DNA from: Clarkia xantiana subsp. parviflora
Taxonomy: Eukaryota > Streptophyta > Magnoliopsida > Myrtales > Onagraceae
DNA: 64,000 nt
Direction: 5' to 3'
Assembly (NCBI GenBank): GCA_036873135.1
Contig: JAPTYO010000015.1
Coordinates: 6,038,395-6,102,394, forward strand
Shown: positions 1-11,237 of the stretch, in pieces
How positions within the stretch are numbered: the first letter of the stretch is position 1
How the letters are laid out: every line of letters starts with the position of its first letter
Position numbers and translations under genes: made by a program
The notes under the pieces: generated by a model
Seen by the model: only the letters and a program-made list of their open reading frames with translations
What the model was told of the DNA's origin: nothing
The model's database searches: none

Positions 1-453
1 CATTGCTTCAGCCACGCATCTATCTGAATTCATCTTCTCTCACGAACAGTATATAGCACACACACGTCATGGTATGACTCCTCATGCACAGAAACACACA
101 TAAAGACCAGATAAAAGGTCTTGATACAACTATCAATGTGTATACGCATATTTTTATTCATATCTGCAAACGAAATCATATACCATGCATATCTCTTTCT
201 TATATACATCACGTCACGGTGCTACTATTAGTCAATTTATACATCATATATACTATAGCATGCAATACAGCTCATATAGAAAATACTTATATAGATAATA
301 CGAAATCCATATTTTCTTTTCCAAACCCGTTCAAGCTGAACAAATCCCATCTTTTCATACACCGATCAACAACCTTGATCCGAATACATGAAATTTATTT
401 GTTCTTCTTCTAGATAATTTACTCCTTTAAAATATCGGAAATTTTCTAAGACT
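1..453. other. AT-rich intergenic sequence, no gene seen
   Basis: This stretch is rich in A, T and short cat/tat strings. Both strands have open frames of 60 to 110 codons, but their composition is low-complexity and I recognise no domain. I therefore do not call a gene here. Confidence 0.5.
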
Positions 454-1027
454 TGTTGGAAAATATAACACGTAAAAGGGGAATTCTAAAGGAGAATTTT
501 CTGGATCAAATTAACGAATGTTTTTAACCGAGTCCCGTGCTGATCACGGTCTCCTTAAGACAATTTCGCCTCCTCACCGACTCATCGGTTGTGCTAGAGG
601 ATGTTAATGGGCGATTGTCTCCCAGGATAAAACGGAATTCCAGTGGCAAGCTAGCACGAAGCCCCACCAGTCGAACAAAACATTGCCTGAACTCCACCAG
701 AACAGGACTTGCGGTCGAAACGACCTAGAAAGATACAATCATCTCGAATATGAAAGAGGGGGATGACCATTCTCATTCTCAATATCAGTATGTCAAAAAT
801 TAGAGAAAAGTATCTATTTATAGGGAGGTGGAAGCAGTGTATTAATGACGTAACAATAAATAAAATTACAAGTCCCTATTAACGAAGCCGTTATGGATTA
901 TTAATTCGTGAAATTCAATGAATCTGGACGAAGACGGGACAACTCTGGCCGGGTGTACTAAGAACTAAAATTTCCCATTCACCCGATCAGAAAAAATAGT
1001 CATGCCAATAACACAATAGGTGCTACA
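454..1027 (-). mobile_element. Possible solo LTR
   Basis: The segment starts TGTTGGAAAATATAACAC and ends GGTGCTACA, so both ends have the TG...CA form of an LTR. It is richer in GC than its surroundings. On the minus strand it has a TATA box (CCTATAAATAG, near 814-824), placed as in an LTR promoter. I found no matching 5-bp target duplication (AGACT on the left, GTTCA on the right) and no second copy in the window. The ends are therefore tentative, and an unrelated GC-rich fragment is possible. Confidence 0.25.
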
Positions 1028-1560
1028 GTTCATCTTCTGGGTCACGTACACTGGAAAATAGATTTTTTTTTTTCTATATATTTTCATCTTAATTGGTTTC
1101 ATTGCTCAGTTTTTCATGAATTAAGGGGGACAGTATAGTTAAAAAAATTCAACCGTCTATGTTTATTCTATGCCTAAGATTTTTATTTTTTATTCTTTAG
1201 TAATACCATAACCCCTTGGTTTTTTTCTCTTTAATTTACCATGAACGTTCCGTTGTTACACTTCGGTGGTTATCGTTTCTGCTATAAAAAACAATGACAA
1301 CTCTTCTCATAAATTAGGGCTTTAACTTTATTGATTCTGGTTACTGTGATGCAAGATACATTGAAAGGAAGGACAGACACAACCAACATGCTATTCTACT
1401 ATATCGTATGAATTAATTTAAGTTGCATAAATATAATAATGAAATTGATTAGAGTAATTTAAATGTGAAATTCGTCAATATAACATTTTTATTGTTATAA
1501 CTTTAAATAATTAAATAATAATGTAATCCTATTCATACTATATTACTATATTATAGTTTA
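1028..1560. other. AT-rich intergenic sequence
   Basis: No coding frame or repeat copy was recognised. The stretch ends with an A directly before a Helitron 3' terminus, as expected for Helitron insertion between A and T. Confidence 0.5.
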
Positions 1561-1592
1561 CTAGCTACTATCCCCGCGCACCGCGCGGGTAC
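1561..1592 (-). mobile_element. Helitron 3' terminus (minus strand)
   Basis: Read on the minus strand, the sequence ends in a GC hairpin followed by GATAGTAGCTAG and then host T. The hairpin stem is CCCGCGC / GCGCGGG with a 3-base loop. A hairpin about 10 bases before CTAG, with insertion at an A/T junction, is the standard 3' end of plant Helitrons. The element should extend to the right from here. I could not place its 5' TC end, so length and content are unknown. Confidence 0.7.
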
Positions 1593-3206
1593 AAAATATT
1601 AAAATACATATATTATGTTTTTTAAATATATAATTTGTAGATCCATATATTCAAAAAATGATTAGTATAAAATACTATATTTGCTATATTATAAATACAA
1701 TTTTTATAAACTTATAAAAATAATAATTACTTACCTCTTGAAAAATAATAATTTAAACTAATTATGTTTTATCATGTTTAATATGCTTTATTAATATTGA
1801 GCTCCTAATTTATGTATTTTTTCTATATTTTATAAATTCTTATGATTATATATATACTTATAAACGATTATCTAACTAAAATTTATTTGATTAATGTATA
1901 TATATATATATATATATATAATATCACTACCTGGAGAAGTACACATTTTATGAAAAAAGACGCTAACCCTTCATGTATCATGGGGTGGACATAATTATTT
2001 CTAAAAGAACAAAAAGATTATCAAAACTTGCAAATTCTAGTTTACAATTAATTAAAATAACTCTAACTGGCCAAAAAATTAATTAAAATAATTAATAATC
2101 TCTATAAAAAAATTATAGAATATTATTAATTGCACTAAAACTTATCTTCCATTGAATAATATTTCTACTAAGGTAATTAGTATCACGTAGTAAAGTCAAA
2201 CCTTATATATATATATATATATATAGTAGCAAATAAATAATTGATAACAGACTATCTTGAAATTGAAGAAATTGACTCCAAGCAAAAAGAACATAGCCGC
2301 TAGAAAATTTTGATTTAAACGATTCAATAGGAAAATACAGATTATAGTTAGATAAATTATGTAATATTATTTACTTAAAGAATGAAAGATCGAAGAAACA
2401 TAAAGTATTACATTCAACAAAATTAGTAATAAGATGGTAAAGTACGCAAAACAAAAATAAATAATAATAATAAATTATAAATATTCATCAAGAATTTGTA
2501 ATACACTTAAGTAAGTTTGAGATCAAATTGCATTGGCATTAAGGAGATAATGGGCTTGATGTAAAGAAATAAGGTCTTAAATAAGAAAGTAAAGTCATCC
2601 TAAATATCCGATTATATTTAAAAATAAGAATTTTTTTACTTAGAAGTTAAAATTATTATTATGTTAAGAGCTCAAAGAAAGAATTGATATATGCACGATG
2701 ATGATTGTTGATTTACAAAAAATCTTTATTATATATAAGTTTAAGACACGATAAAATGAAGAGAATGGAAGAGAATCGAACATGTGTTCTCAAGTATATC
2801 TTTATTTTTTTTTTTTCCTTTTTTTGGCCGAAGTAAGTACTTTTCTTTCATATTCATCTTTAGATTTCTATGATGAGAATAGCCATTATAATTATTGATA
2901 GAGAGAAAACTACTTAAGATGCTAGTAAGAACGAAAAAATGTATCAACCGCTAATATGACAATACAATTATAAATACTAAACAATACACAATTAATTAGG
3001 AAAATCATCAGCATCAGAATTACTCACAGTTTTGACTACAATTTATATGGTGTAGTTGGTACTGGCAAGTGGCAACCCGTCCTAGTGACGAAGGGGTTAA
3101 GCATGTGAATCTCATTGATATTGATAGTGAGATCACGCTTAACACAACTACCCTAAAAAACAAAAATCTTGAATTAATCTCAAGAATAAATCGTAATTTT
3201 CACTTT

Positions 3207-3267
<61 letters not shown>

Positions 3268-4039
3268 CTAATCTATATATTTTATATTTTTATTATCGTT
3301 ATGTTTATAATGATATACCCTTGTTTGCTGATTTTCCTCGCATCAAGATGTCTTTCTTTGGTTGAAGCTACATCTAGCTAGCTCTATATATGCAGCATTT
3401 TCAACGGCGGCTTGGTCACGTGTTTTCCGGTCTAGATGATGACCAATATTTTTAGGAGCGTCATTGTCTTCAAATTTCACGTATACAAAATAATTTCACA
3501 GAATCTCATTAACCTGAAAAACCAAAAGCAACTGTGTATTAGCCAACTAAAGATGATCGCATGTTCAATAAGCATGTATATATATAATACATCTTGTATC
3601 CACTTGTGTGTATATATTTATATATTATAGTTCTATATTTATTTAAAATTACCTTACTAATACAGACATGTGTATATATCACCTATATACATAATTTAGG
3701 AAGTAGCAGTTGAAGTTTTTTTTAGGTAACATAATGTTATTATATATAATACTGTAGTGCTATATTTATTTTAAAATTACCTTATTAATACAGACATGTA
3801 TATATGTCACCTATAGATAATTTAAAAAGTGATAGTTAAGGATTTTTTACGTGACATAATGTTATTATGTATTATTATATTTTTTTTATATAACATAATA
3901 TATTTTTATTATATTATTGTCTAAATAATTTGTTTATTTTATTTTTGTACTATTACTGTGTGAAATATATTATATATTAATATTTCATTTATATACTTAT
4001 TATTATACATATATATTATAATAGATATATTATATTATT
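1593..4039. other. AT-rich sequence, probably Helitron body and intergenic DNA
   Basis: No gene recognised. The stretch has short (AT)n runs near 1897-1920 and 2205-2224 and a long one at 3213-3260. Two diverged copies of a block containing AATACAGACATGT and CACCTATA lie at about 3640-3730 and 3770-3850. Some of this is presumably the body of the Helitron whose 3' end is at 1561. Confidence 0.4.
3213..3260. repeat. (AT)n microsatellite
   Basis: An almost perfect AT dinucleotide run of about 48 bases. Such runs can form cruciforms and are prone to length change. Confidence 0.9.
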
Positions 4040-4312
4040 CTATATACATAGTGATGACGTGGCGGCCTATGGTCTTCCGGTGCCAAACTGTATAGATTTG
4101 TTATTTAAAAGGAAACTTTTAATTAATTAGTTTCTTTAAATTGCGTAGAGACCAAAATAGGAGATAAAAATACTTCTTAATTTTCAATCAATCAATATTA
4201 TGTATCTAAATTTAGAGAACCCCTATTAAATTCCAATTAAATTAGGAAACAGTGACTGCGTGGACTGTCCACGTGTCGACCAGAGAGCTTCCGATACCGA
4301 ATTAATATAATA
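4040..4312. repeat. Dispersed 270-bp repeat, copy a
   Basis: This block matches 8051-8313 closely along its length. Shared stretches include GACGTGGCGGCC/ACGTGGCGGCC, ATGGTCTTCCGG, AAACTGTATAGATTT, AATTGCGTAGAGAC, TCAATCAATCAATATTATG and GTGGACTGTCCACGTGTC. The homology stops at AATATAATA, exactly where the Helitron terminus at 4313 begins. No coding frame is shared by the copies. Both are flanked on the left by CTATATACATA. Confidence 0.8.
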
Positions 4313-4345
4313 CTAGCCACTATCCCTGCGCACCGCGCGGGAAAA
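4313..4345 (-). mobile_element. Helitron 3' terminus (minus strand)
   Basis: On the minus strand this reads as a GC hairpin, then GATAGTGGCTAG and host T. It matches the end at 1561 (ACTATCC, hairpin arms CCC.GCGC and GCGCGGG, loop ACC) with one bulged base. It is therefore the same Helitron family, inserted at the right edge of the 270-bp repeat. The 5' end was not located. Confidence 0.7.
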
Positions 4346-5202
4346 ATTGCAATAAAATTAAACTAAAATAATTAAAATTTCTTAATTTGTTGAATGTGAC
4401 ATTATTTAAAAAAAATGGATAGAAATTAATTAATTGTAATGCATTAGTTTAATTAAAGTATTTAACACTGTTTATTATTTAAAATATTCCATAGTAATGA
4501 AATAGTCAACATTATATATCATTTTTATAAGACTATAAATGAATAATAGAAAATGAAGTAAGAAAATTGTGTTAAGTGTTAAAAAAAACTAAAATCGGTT
4601 GAAATTTGATTTGAGAAATAAAAAAATTTGAGGATTTTTATAGATATGATATTTAAAAATTCAAATATTTAAACCATTAACCTACCATGTGCGTAAAATT
4701 GCAAATAAAATTAAAACTAAAAGAAATTTAAGTTTTCTTAATTTGTTGAATATGCAATATTATTTTAAAATATTTTTTGAATAGAAATTAAATAATAGTA
4801 ATATTAATTTTCTCATTATATTATCCTTGAAGAGAAAAAATAGTTACTATATAATATATATAACTATTATATAACTCGTTCTGCAATTTAAATTAACATT
4901 TTATGCATAACCTTTATATTTGTTATATATCCTATATCTTCTTTCTAATAGAGAGATATAACAATATGAAGCTGTGCCTCCCTTAATAAAAAAAATTAAT
5001 AGAATATAATAAATATTCAACAAATTGGCGAAACAATAATTTATTTATACAAATAAAATTTTCATTTAAAGTTAACATTCATATATTATTATAGTATTAA
5101 AATATAAAAGTAAAATTATATGGACACATATATTTTTTAACTGTATTTAATATATCTTTAAATAATTAATAATGGCCTTTAATATGCACAAAAAAATTGG
5201 CG

Positions 5203-5277
<75 letters not shown>

Positions 5278-5474
5278 CTATATATATATATATATATATT
5301 AGTAAAAACTTATTCAGTACAATATTATATGTACATGTATATTACTATTAATTAATACATATTTATTGTATAAATGTTAAAATAACAATAAAGGCAATGG
5401 TAATTCACACAATTTTACTGGAAAAAATATGTATTTAAAATGTTTAAACCTAACGCATCTACTATATTATAGCA

Positions 5475-5519
<45 letters not shown>

Positions 5520-6129
5520 CATTGTATGTGGCCACTTATATTTACTATGTTTATTATAATATTTTCTAAAATTGAAGGCAACTAAAGATAGTATAGGTAA
5601 TAAATGGCCGGTAAAATAATATATGTAAAGAATAATGAATTATATAAAAAACAATATAAATAATTACCTTTGTCTGTAGATATTAAATAATTGATGCTGG
5701 TTTCAAAAGTTGTACTCAAAATGTAGAAAACTCTATATAAATATGACAACATGAGAAGTCAAATACAAAATAAATAACTAAATATCACTGCAACTACAAA
5801 AATAACCTAATAATCACCTATAACAAAGAACTAAATTTGTGAATTAATAAGTACCTCAAGTTGATCTCTGGAACTCAGTTATTTTCCCAATCAATCAGAG
5901 TTAATGGCAAAAAAAAAAAAAAATTAGAGTTAATTAAATATTTAAGATACCAAAATTAGATAAAAAGAATATCGCTAATTCATTACTAAATAACTATCTT
6001 TCGAATACAATTATTACATACCCATACAAACTCCTTACACTGAGTTCAGGTTGCAAAGGGATGCAACTTTGACAAACAAACCTAAAACTACACCACAAAA
6101 AAGTCATACATAATATCATAAACATAATA

Positions 6130-6178
<49 letters not shown>

Positions 6179-6465
6179 ATATAGAAGGGTAAAAGAAAGA
6201 GATGTTAATATTTTATTTAATGCGTATATATATATTATAAAAAGACGTGGTGATTTTATTTAAGTGGTGGTCTTAAATACTTAACTATGATAATTAAGGT
6301 GACACCCTATTGACACTTTTCACCTCCTTACCCCTTAAAGCCGAAGGTCCTTATAGATCACCTGAAGTGGTTGAAAAAGTAATATTAGTATAAACTATAC
6401 ACAATACATAAATTACATTAATTTCCAACTATGTTGACAACTCCTTGGGGTTAAAGTTAAAGATA
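4346..6465. other. AT-rich sequence with long (AT)n runs
   Basis: No gene recognised. The stretch contains (AT)n runs at 5205-5299, 5479-5514 and 6126-6174, and a poly-A run near 5910. Part of it probably belongs to the Helitron ending at 4313. Confidence 0.4.
5205..5299. repeat. (AT)n microsatellite, longest in window
   Basis: About 95 bases of AT repeats, broken once near 5277 by ACT. Confidence 0.9.
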
Positions 6466-6777
6466 CTAGGTGCTAACCCTGCGCTACGCGCAGGGCGACT
6501 TGCTAAACCGTAAATATTAATATGTATGGAATATATTGAAATGTCTAATTTTCTTCTTGGCTTTCTTTCAGCTATCGGGATTCTATAGAATTAACCTTGA
6601 CCGAAATACCCTACATCGATATAACTTAAAAAAAGAAACATTAGCACTCTCTTTTGCTTAACTCTCTTTCCTCTTACTTCTATATATATAGATTAAAGTG
6701 ATGAGTATAAAGATTGCATCTGCTGAAAATTATGAAAATCGTAATTCATCCATATTTTCTTCACACATTTCTTCTAA

Positions 6778-6814
<37 letters not shown>

Positions 6815-7059
6815 CAGATATGGAGAAGAGAAAACCAAGAGGTGGAGAGAAAAATTAGTATTTGAAATTGACTTTTAATTACTCTTAATTGCTTATGTGT
6901 TTAATATAAATAATAAAAATAGATTAATAAGAGAGATGAGGTGTCATGTTTTAATTGGTTAGTAATGCTGACGTGTCGATTTGTGATGAACTTACCGTGC
7001 TGACGTGGCGAAACTACACTCTCCCTACCTCTCTCCTCTTGCCTTATTATATATATAGA
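6466..7059 (-). mobile_element. Short non-autonomous Helitron
   Basis: Both ends are visible on the minus strand. The 5' end reads TCTATATATATAATAAGG (from 7059 downward), typical of plant Helitrons. The 3' end has an 8-bp hairpin (CCCTGCGC, loop TAC, GCGCAGGG at 6477-6495) and then TTAGCACCTAG. It sits between A (6465) and T (7060), the expected AT target. The length is 594 bp and there is no coding frame. A second, similar 5' end (TCTATATATATAGAAG, from 6692) lies inside. Either the mobile unit is only 6466-6692, or two elements share or nest termini. The 3' end matches that at 23668. Confidence 0.7.
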
Positions 7060-8050
7060 TACTTGAACCAACTGAAATCCTCTTAAAAAAAAATCATCCA
7101 GTCCTAGTTTGTGTGAACTCGACCTCTATATTACAGGCAATACCTACGCAGATGACCATCTCATCTCATTGTTATAGCTTTTGCTTATTAATTTGAACCT
7201 TTTATATTAACCTCTTTACACTATATCTTATATCTTATTAATTGATTATATATATTTCCAAATATATCACATGCTATGGATGTTTTTGGTAGAAAATATT
7301 TATTTATCAGAACCATCCAAATTTGAATCCGCCTCTTAAATTAGTAATTTCTATTTTTTGGGAAAAAAATATTGATAATAATTAAGAATGAATATGTTAT
7401 ATATAGAGGATGTTTTTTTGGTAAAAAAAAAATTTTATTTTCTCAAGAGGACCCCCCCTCAAATTTCTCATTTTTTAGGGAAAATAGATTGTTTAAGTTA
7501 ATAATTAGGAATTGCAACGTACTTATATATATAAAGGGTTTAGGGTTTAGGGATATATATATAGGCAGCTATAACTTTTTTTTATTATATTATTATATAT
7601 TATAATAAAAATTATTTAAGCCTACGTGAATTGCTATATATGATTTACATGTGTATGTTTTTTTTTTAAATTTATTTAGAGATTTGTTGTTTCTTCCTAA
7701 AATATAGGCACATATAACTATTACTAATATTATATGCTATTATAAGATATATTTAAGCCTACGTGAATAATATATGGTTTACATTGATTGTTCTTTGTAT
7801 TATATTTTATTATAAAAAATATTTAAGGCAACATGAATTATATATTTTTTTTTTGCCAAACGTGAATTATATATATGATTTACACTTTACATGTGTTTTT
7901 TTATTTAATTATTATATTTAGACACATATAACTTTCAATTTTTTTATATTATTATTAAATATTTAACCTAGGTACGTGAATTGTTATATATATGGTTTAC
8001 CTTGAATTGTTCTATTGTTTATATATTATAAATATGTATATATTAAACTT
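7060..8050. other. AT-rich intergenic sequence with diverged internal repeats
   Basis: No gene recognised. Blocks containing AAGCCTACGTGAAT, ATATATGATTTACA and similar strings recur near 7615-7650, 7750-7780, 7820-7885 and 7960-8000. This suggests an old, degenerate tandem repeat of about 100-120 bp. Two TTTAGGG units near 7540 are too few to be telomeric. Confidence 0.4.
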
Positions 8051-8313
8051 CTATATACATATTGCTTACGTGGCGGCCAATGGTCTTCCGGAACCAAACT
8101 GTATAGATTTACTATTTAAAAGGAAACTTTTGATTAATTTGTTTCTTTAAATTGCGTAGAGACAAAAAAAAAGAGATAAAAATACTTCTTAATTTTCAAT
8201 CAATCAATATTATGTATCTAAATTTAGAGAACTCCAATTAAATTAGGAAACGGTGACTGCGTGGACTGTCCACGTGTCAGTCAGAGGGCTTCCGGTGCCG
8301 AATTAATATAATA
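8051..8313. repeat. Dispersed 270-bp repeat, copy b
   Basis: Counterpart of 4040-4312. Differences are mainly single-base changes and a lost block near CTATTAAATTCC. In this copy the sequence runs on into TATAGTAGATATAG, with no Helitron at the edge. It therefore gives the approximate empty site for the Helitron at 4313. Confidence 0.8.
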
Positions 8314-8549
8314 TAGTAGATATAGTAGATATTGTATTTTAAGTTTCTTATTTTTTAGACTTTCAAAACAATAGTTCCGATTCAATTAATAAAGTAATTT
8401 GTTTTTGCATATATTTATTAAATGAATATAATAGATATGATTAAGCTAGACGCTAATTTTTTTTTTATCATTTTTAACTGGAATACATGCAACCCACATG
8501 AATAGTTCTCTAGTAATAAAAAAAAAAAGGGAAAAGAAAATACACTTAC

Positions 8550-8628
8550 CTGCGAAAGAAAAGTTAAACAACAGGAGCGGGCAAGATACATAGTTAGAGT
8601 TAGAGGAGACCCGGTCGCCGGTGGGGAA
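8550..8628 (-). other. Exon-like sequence cut by retrotransposon A (left part)
   Basis: On the minus strand this GC-richer segment continues the sequence at 19053-19660 once element A and one copy of GGGAA are removed. It ends in TTCGCAG followed by GTAAGTG, a strong plant splice donor (boundary 8550/8549). I infer a transcription unit running leftward whose exon was interrupted by A. No protein family is recognised and no single frame is convincingly open, so a non-coding or untranslated exon is possible. Confidence 0.35.
8624..8628. repeat. Target site duplication of element A (left)
   Basis: GGGAA lies directly before the LTR start at 8629 and is repeated directly after the other LTR at 19048-19052. 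A perfect 5-bp duplication is the mark of LTR-retrotransposon integration. Confidence 0.9.
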
Positions 8629-9388
8629 TGTTTCGACCAAGTTACCGCGGGCTGCCCGCTGAGTAACTCGTCGAAGTCTTCGGGTTGGGTGCGAGCCGAG
8701 TCCGTCTCCTAAGGTCGGGTACGGGCCTTAGCTTCGTCTTCAGAACAGCGGTAAGTCCTTCGGGCTCTCTTATAGACCGTCCGTCTGCACCTGCGAGAGT
8801 AGCATTACCAAGCAATCCCCGTGGAGAGGGGGGGGGGGGTGCTTGGTGCGCTCGCTCCGACGATCAACATTAGACGGTTTCTAGAGAGAGAGAGTTTTAG
8901 AGAGAGGTCAGAGCTTTTCCAATTCTCACTCAAAGTGACTTGAAAATGTTTACCCCCAAGGTGGCTATTTATAGGCAACCTTGGACCGTAAACCGGTTTT
9001 GACCCGGTTCAATGTGGAAATGTGAACCGGGATGTAGGGGAGAGCTTTGGGAAAAGGACTCTGACGCTCGTCTTAGGCGGCTGTCACGAGCGGGACGCAC
9101 GCGCCTTTGAAACGTAGGTCTCGGACATATAGGAGTTAGTTAAAAATCGGGTCTCCTTTACATTCGGGACGAAATGGGGGGTGTGCGCGACACCCCCCGG
9201 GTGTTAAGCTTACCCGAAATTCCGGGTAAGCGGGGGCTTACCCGGAATTTTCCGGGTAAGCCCCCCGGGGGTGCCGGGCAAGTTCGCGAATTGCCCGGTT
9301 TCCCCCGGTTAGCTCGAAATTGGGTTTTACGCGCGTGTATGAGGTCCGAATAATTAAAACCGAGCCCGAATCATGCGTATATCCATCA
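8629..9388 (-). repeat. 3' LTR of element A
   Basis: This 760-bp LTR begins (minus strand) TGATGGATATACGC and ends CGAAACA. It holds GC-rich palindromes of the form CTTACCCG.AATT.CGGGTAAG at about 9206-9270 and a TATA box copy (CCTATAAATAGCC) around 8966-8976. It pairs with 18285-19047. Confidence 0.9.
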
Positions 9389-9430
9389 CTTGCCCCCGAG
9401 TTAAATAATGGTCTGACCTTTGTTTAACTC
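9389..9430 (-). promoter_or_regulatory. Polypurine tract of A with adjacent hairpin
   Basis: Directly before the 3' LTR (minus strand) lies GGGGGCAAG (9397-9389), the presumed plus-strand primer. Just upstream is an inverted repeat, GAGTTAAA (9430-9423) and TTTAACTC (9405-9398), with a 17-base loop. The stem ends exactly at the first G of the tract. B has the same stem. D has a different stem in the same place. Confidence 0.7.
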
Positions 9431-11237
9431 TATTCTAAGATAGGGTATACGCGTGATTCGGGTCGTCTGCTCACCTTGAGTTTTGACTTACCAATGGGGG
9501 ATACGCGCGGCTTAGACGAGTTCCTTGCCTTAGTTTTTTGAGATGGTCGTGCTTGATATTTGCGCAAAGGGTTAGTAGCACAACGGACTGCGAGTAATAT
9601 GATAAATGTGATTTTTTGGAGAATTAAGGCGCGAGCGCGCACGAAATTTTTCGGGTTCGCACGATGATCAAAGAAATACGGAAAGTTCATGCCACGACTA
9701 AATGTATCAAAGTGATAACCACTCACGAAAGTTTTGATAAAACGTTTTTCATGCCATGTGGTGGTTTTCGGGAGCCCGTCGTCCGAGACGGCCGTCGTGA
9801 CGGCGAGACGACGGTTTAGTAAACGAAATACCGCCGGGTTTGGAAAATCACATGTAACGGACTTGACGCGAAAAATCTTAAGAATAATGTTTTCAAGTAG
9901 TTGAGACCATTTGAAATGACTTAGTTAAATTTAGCTAAGTCATTTGATGGTGAAAATCCAAGTTATCAACAACTTTAAAAAATGGAGGGTGGATGTGAGT
10001 GTACCTCTTGGATGTATGGTGCTTGCTAGGTCGTGTAGTCCACCTCCTTTGTGATAGTTTATAAAACTATCAATATTTGAATAGGTTGTTGAGAGGTTTT
10101 TGGAGGGGCTAAGGTAGTGATTTAGGAATTCACTTTAGGGTGCTAGTGAGACCCCATTTCGGCCGGCCACCACCAGGACTACCACCGGCGAGGCGGCGGC
10201 GGCGGGAGCGGCGGCGCAAGGCGGGCGGCGGCTGCACTGTTCACGGGTCGATTTCGGGCTCAATTCGATCCGTTTTCTAGTCCTTCTTGTCGGGTATTGA
10301 TCGGTAATGTCCTCTCCTTCTTTTGCTTGGTGTTAATTGGACCTTTGGGGCTGCACATTTTGCATTCTAATAAGGTGCATGATAGGTGTTTGATGAAATG
10401 CCTAAGTGAAATTTTGGCTTGATTTTTCAAAATTTGTTTTTAGCCAAATTCTAAATGTAGATAGATAGAGTTATGGTTAGTGAACTCCCTTTGTGAAGAG
10501 GCCCCTAGGTTTCGGACAACCGAGGGGAAATCGTGGAGGTTCGAAATCGGACATATTCGAGCAAAAAGTTCGACCCTTTGTATTTTGATGTGGGTGACTT
10601 GATATGATGCCCACAAGTGTAATAATGACTCCATGATTATTTGTGAGTGGGTAGACATGCCCCCGGAGTTTAGGTGATCGCTTGGTGGCTCGTGCCTATC
10701 GGTGGCTTAGTTGGCCCGAGTGCTCTTTGAATTGTTCGGGTAGGGGCACGTCTTCTCGTGATATGTAATGAGCTTGCTTAAATGTATTTGAGCTGCTTGT
10801 ATGTGCCCCCGGAGTCTTGAGCCGTTTTGGGGATAAAATTTGATCGAAATGTGGTCGGATGGCATTTTGGTAATTATGACCAACTTTGCATGTCTTGGAT
10901 TTCTTTAGCTCTTGAACTTATCGCTTTGCGGAATGCTTGAATACCTGTGTCACATTGCGCAAATATATGGAAATTTGATTAGTAGGTGGCCTAGGCCTTT
11001 GGTGAGCGTAGGGATTTTTAACTCCCGAGCAGGAGGGTCCCTAGCTGTTTGCTCGCGGACAGTTGGTCCGTTGGGTTGGATGCCCTCGCAAAGGGCTTGG
11101 TGAATGGTGTTGATACGTGACCCCGGTTTTTGATTGAGTTGTGTATGGTTTTTGTAGGGCTTGGTTGACGGGCTTGCAAGCGCGTGTCTCTGATACTTAG
11201 GAATTTTCTCAGAAACTGTCACCCCCGAACTTCTGAA
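9431..11237 (+). promoter_or_regulatory. Leader of the antisense gene in A
   Basis: About 1.8 kb without a long frame, lying upstream of the plus-strand gene and matched throughout by 42344-44171 in B. A TATA-like palindrome GATAGTTTATAAAACTATC (10053-10071) is followed about 90 bases on by a GC-rich (GGC)n segment. I infer a 5' untranslated exon ending at 10303, with donor G|GTAATG. A long intron would then run to TTTTTGTAG at 11157, giving 854 bp (852 bp in B). Transcription start and splicing are inferred, not shown. Confidence 0.45.

Noticed and set aside
84..413. 109-codon plus-strand frame near the left edge
   Set aside because: His, Ile and Tyr-rich composition from AT-rich DNA, no domain, no promoter or splice context seen.
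3069..3266. 65-codon frame ending in Tyr-Ile repeats
   Set aside because: Produced by the (AT)n microsatellite at 3213-3260.
7536..7552. Telomere-like TTTAGGG repeats
   Set aside because: Only two complete units, inside AT-rich DNA. The GTTTAGGG strings near 54520 belong to the 380-bp tandem repeat.
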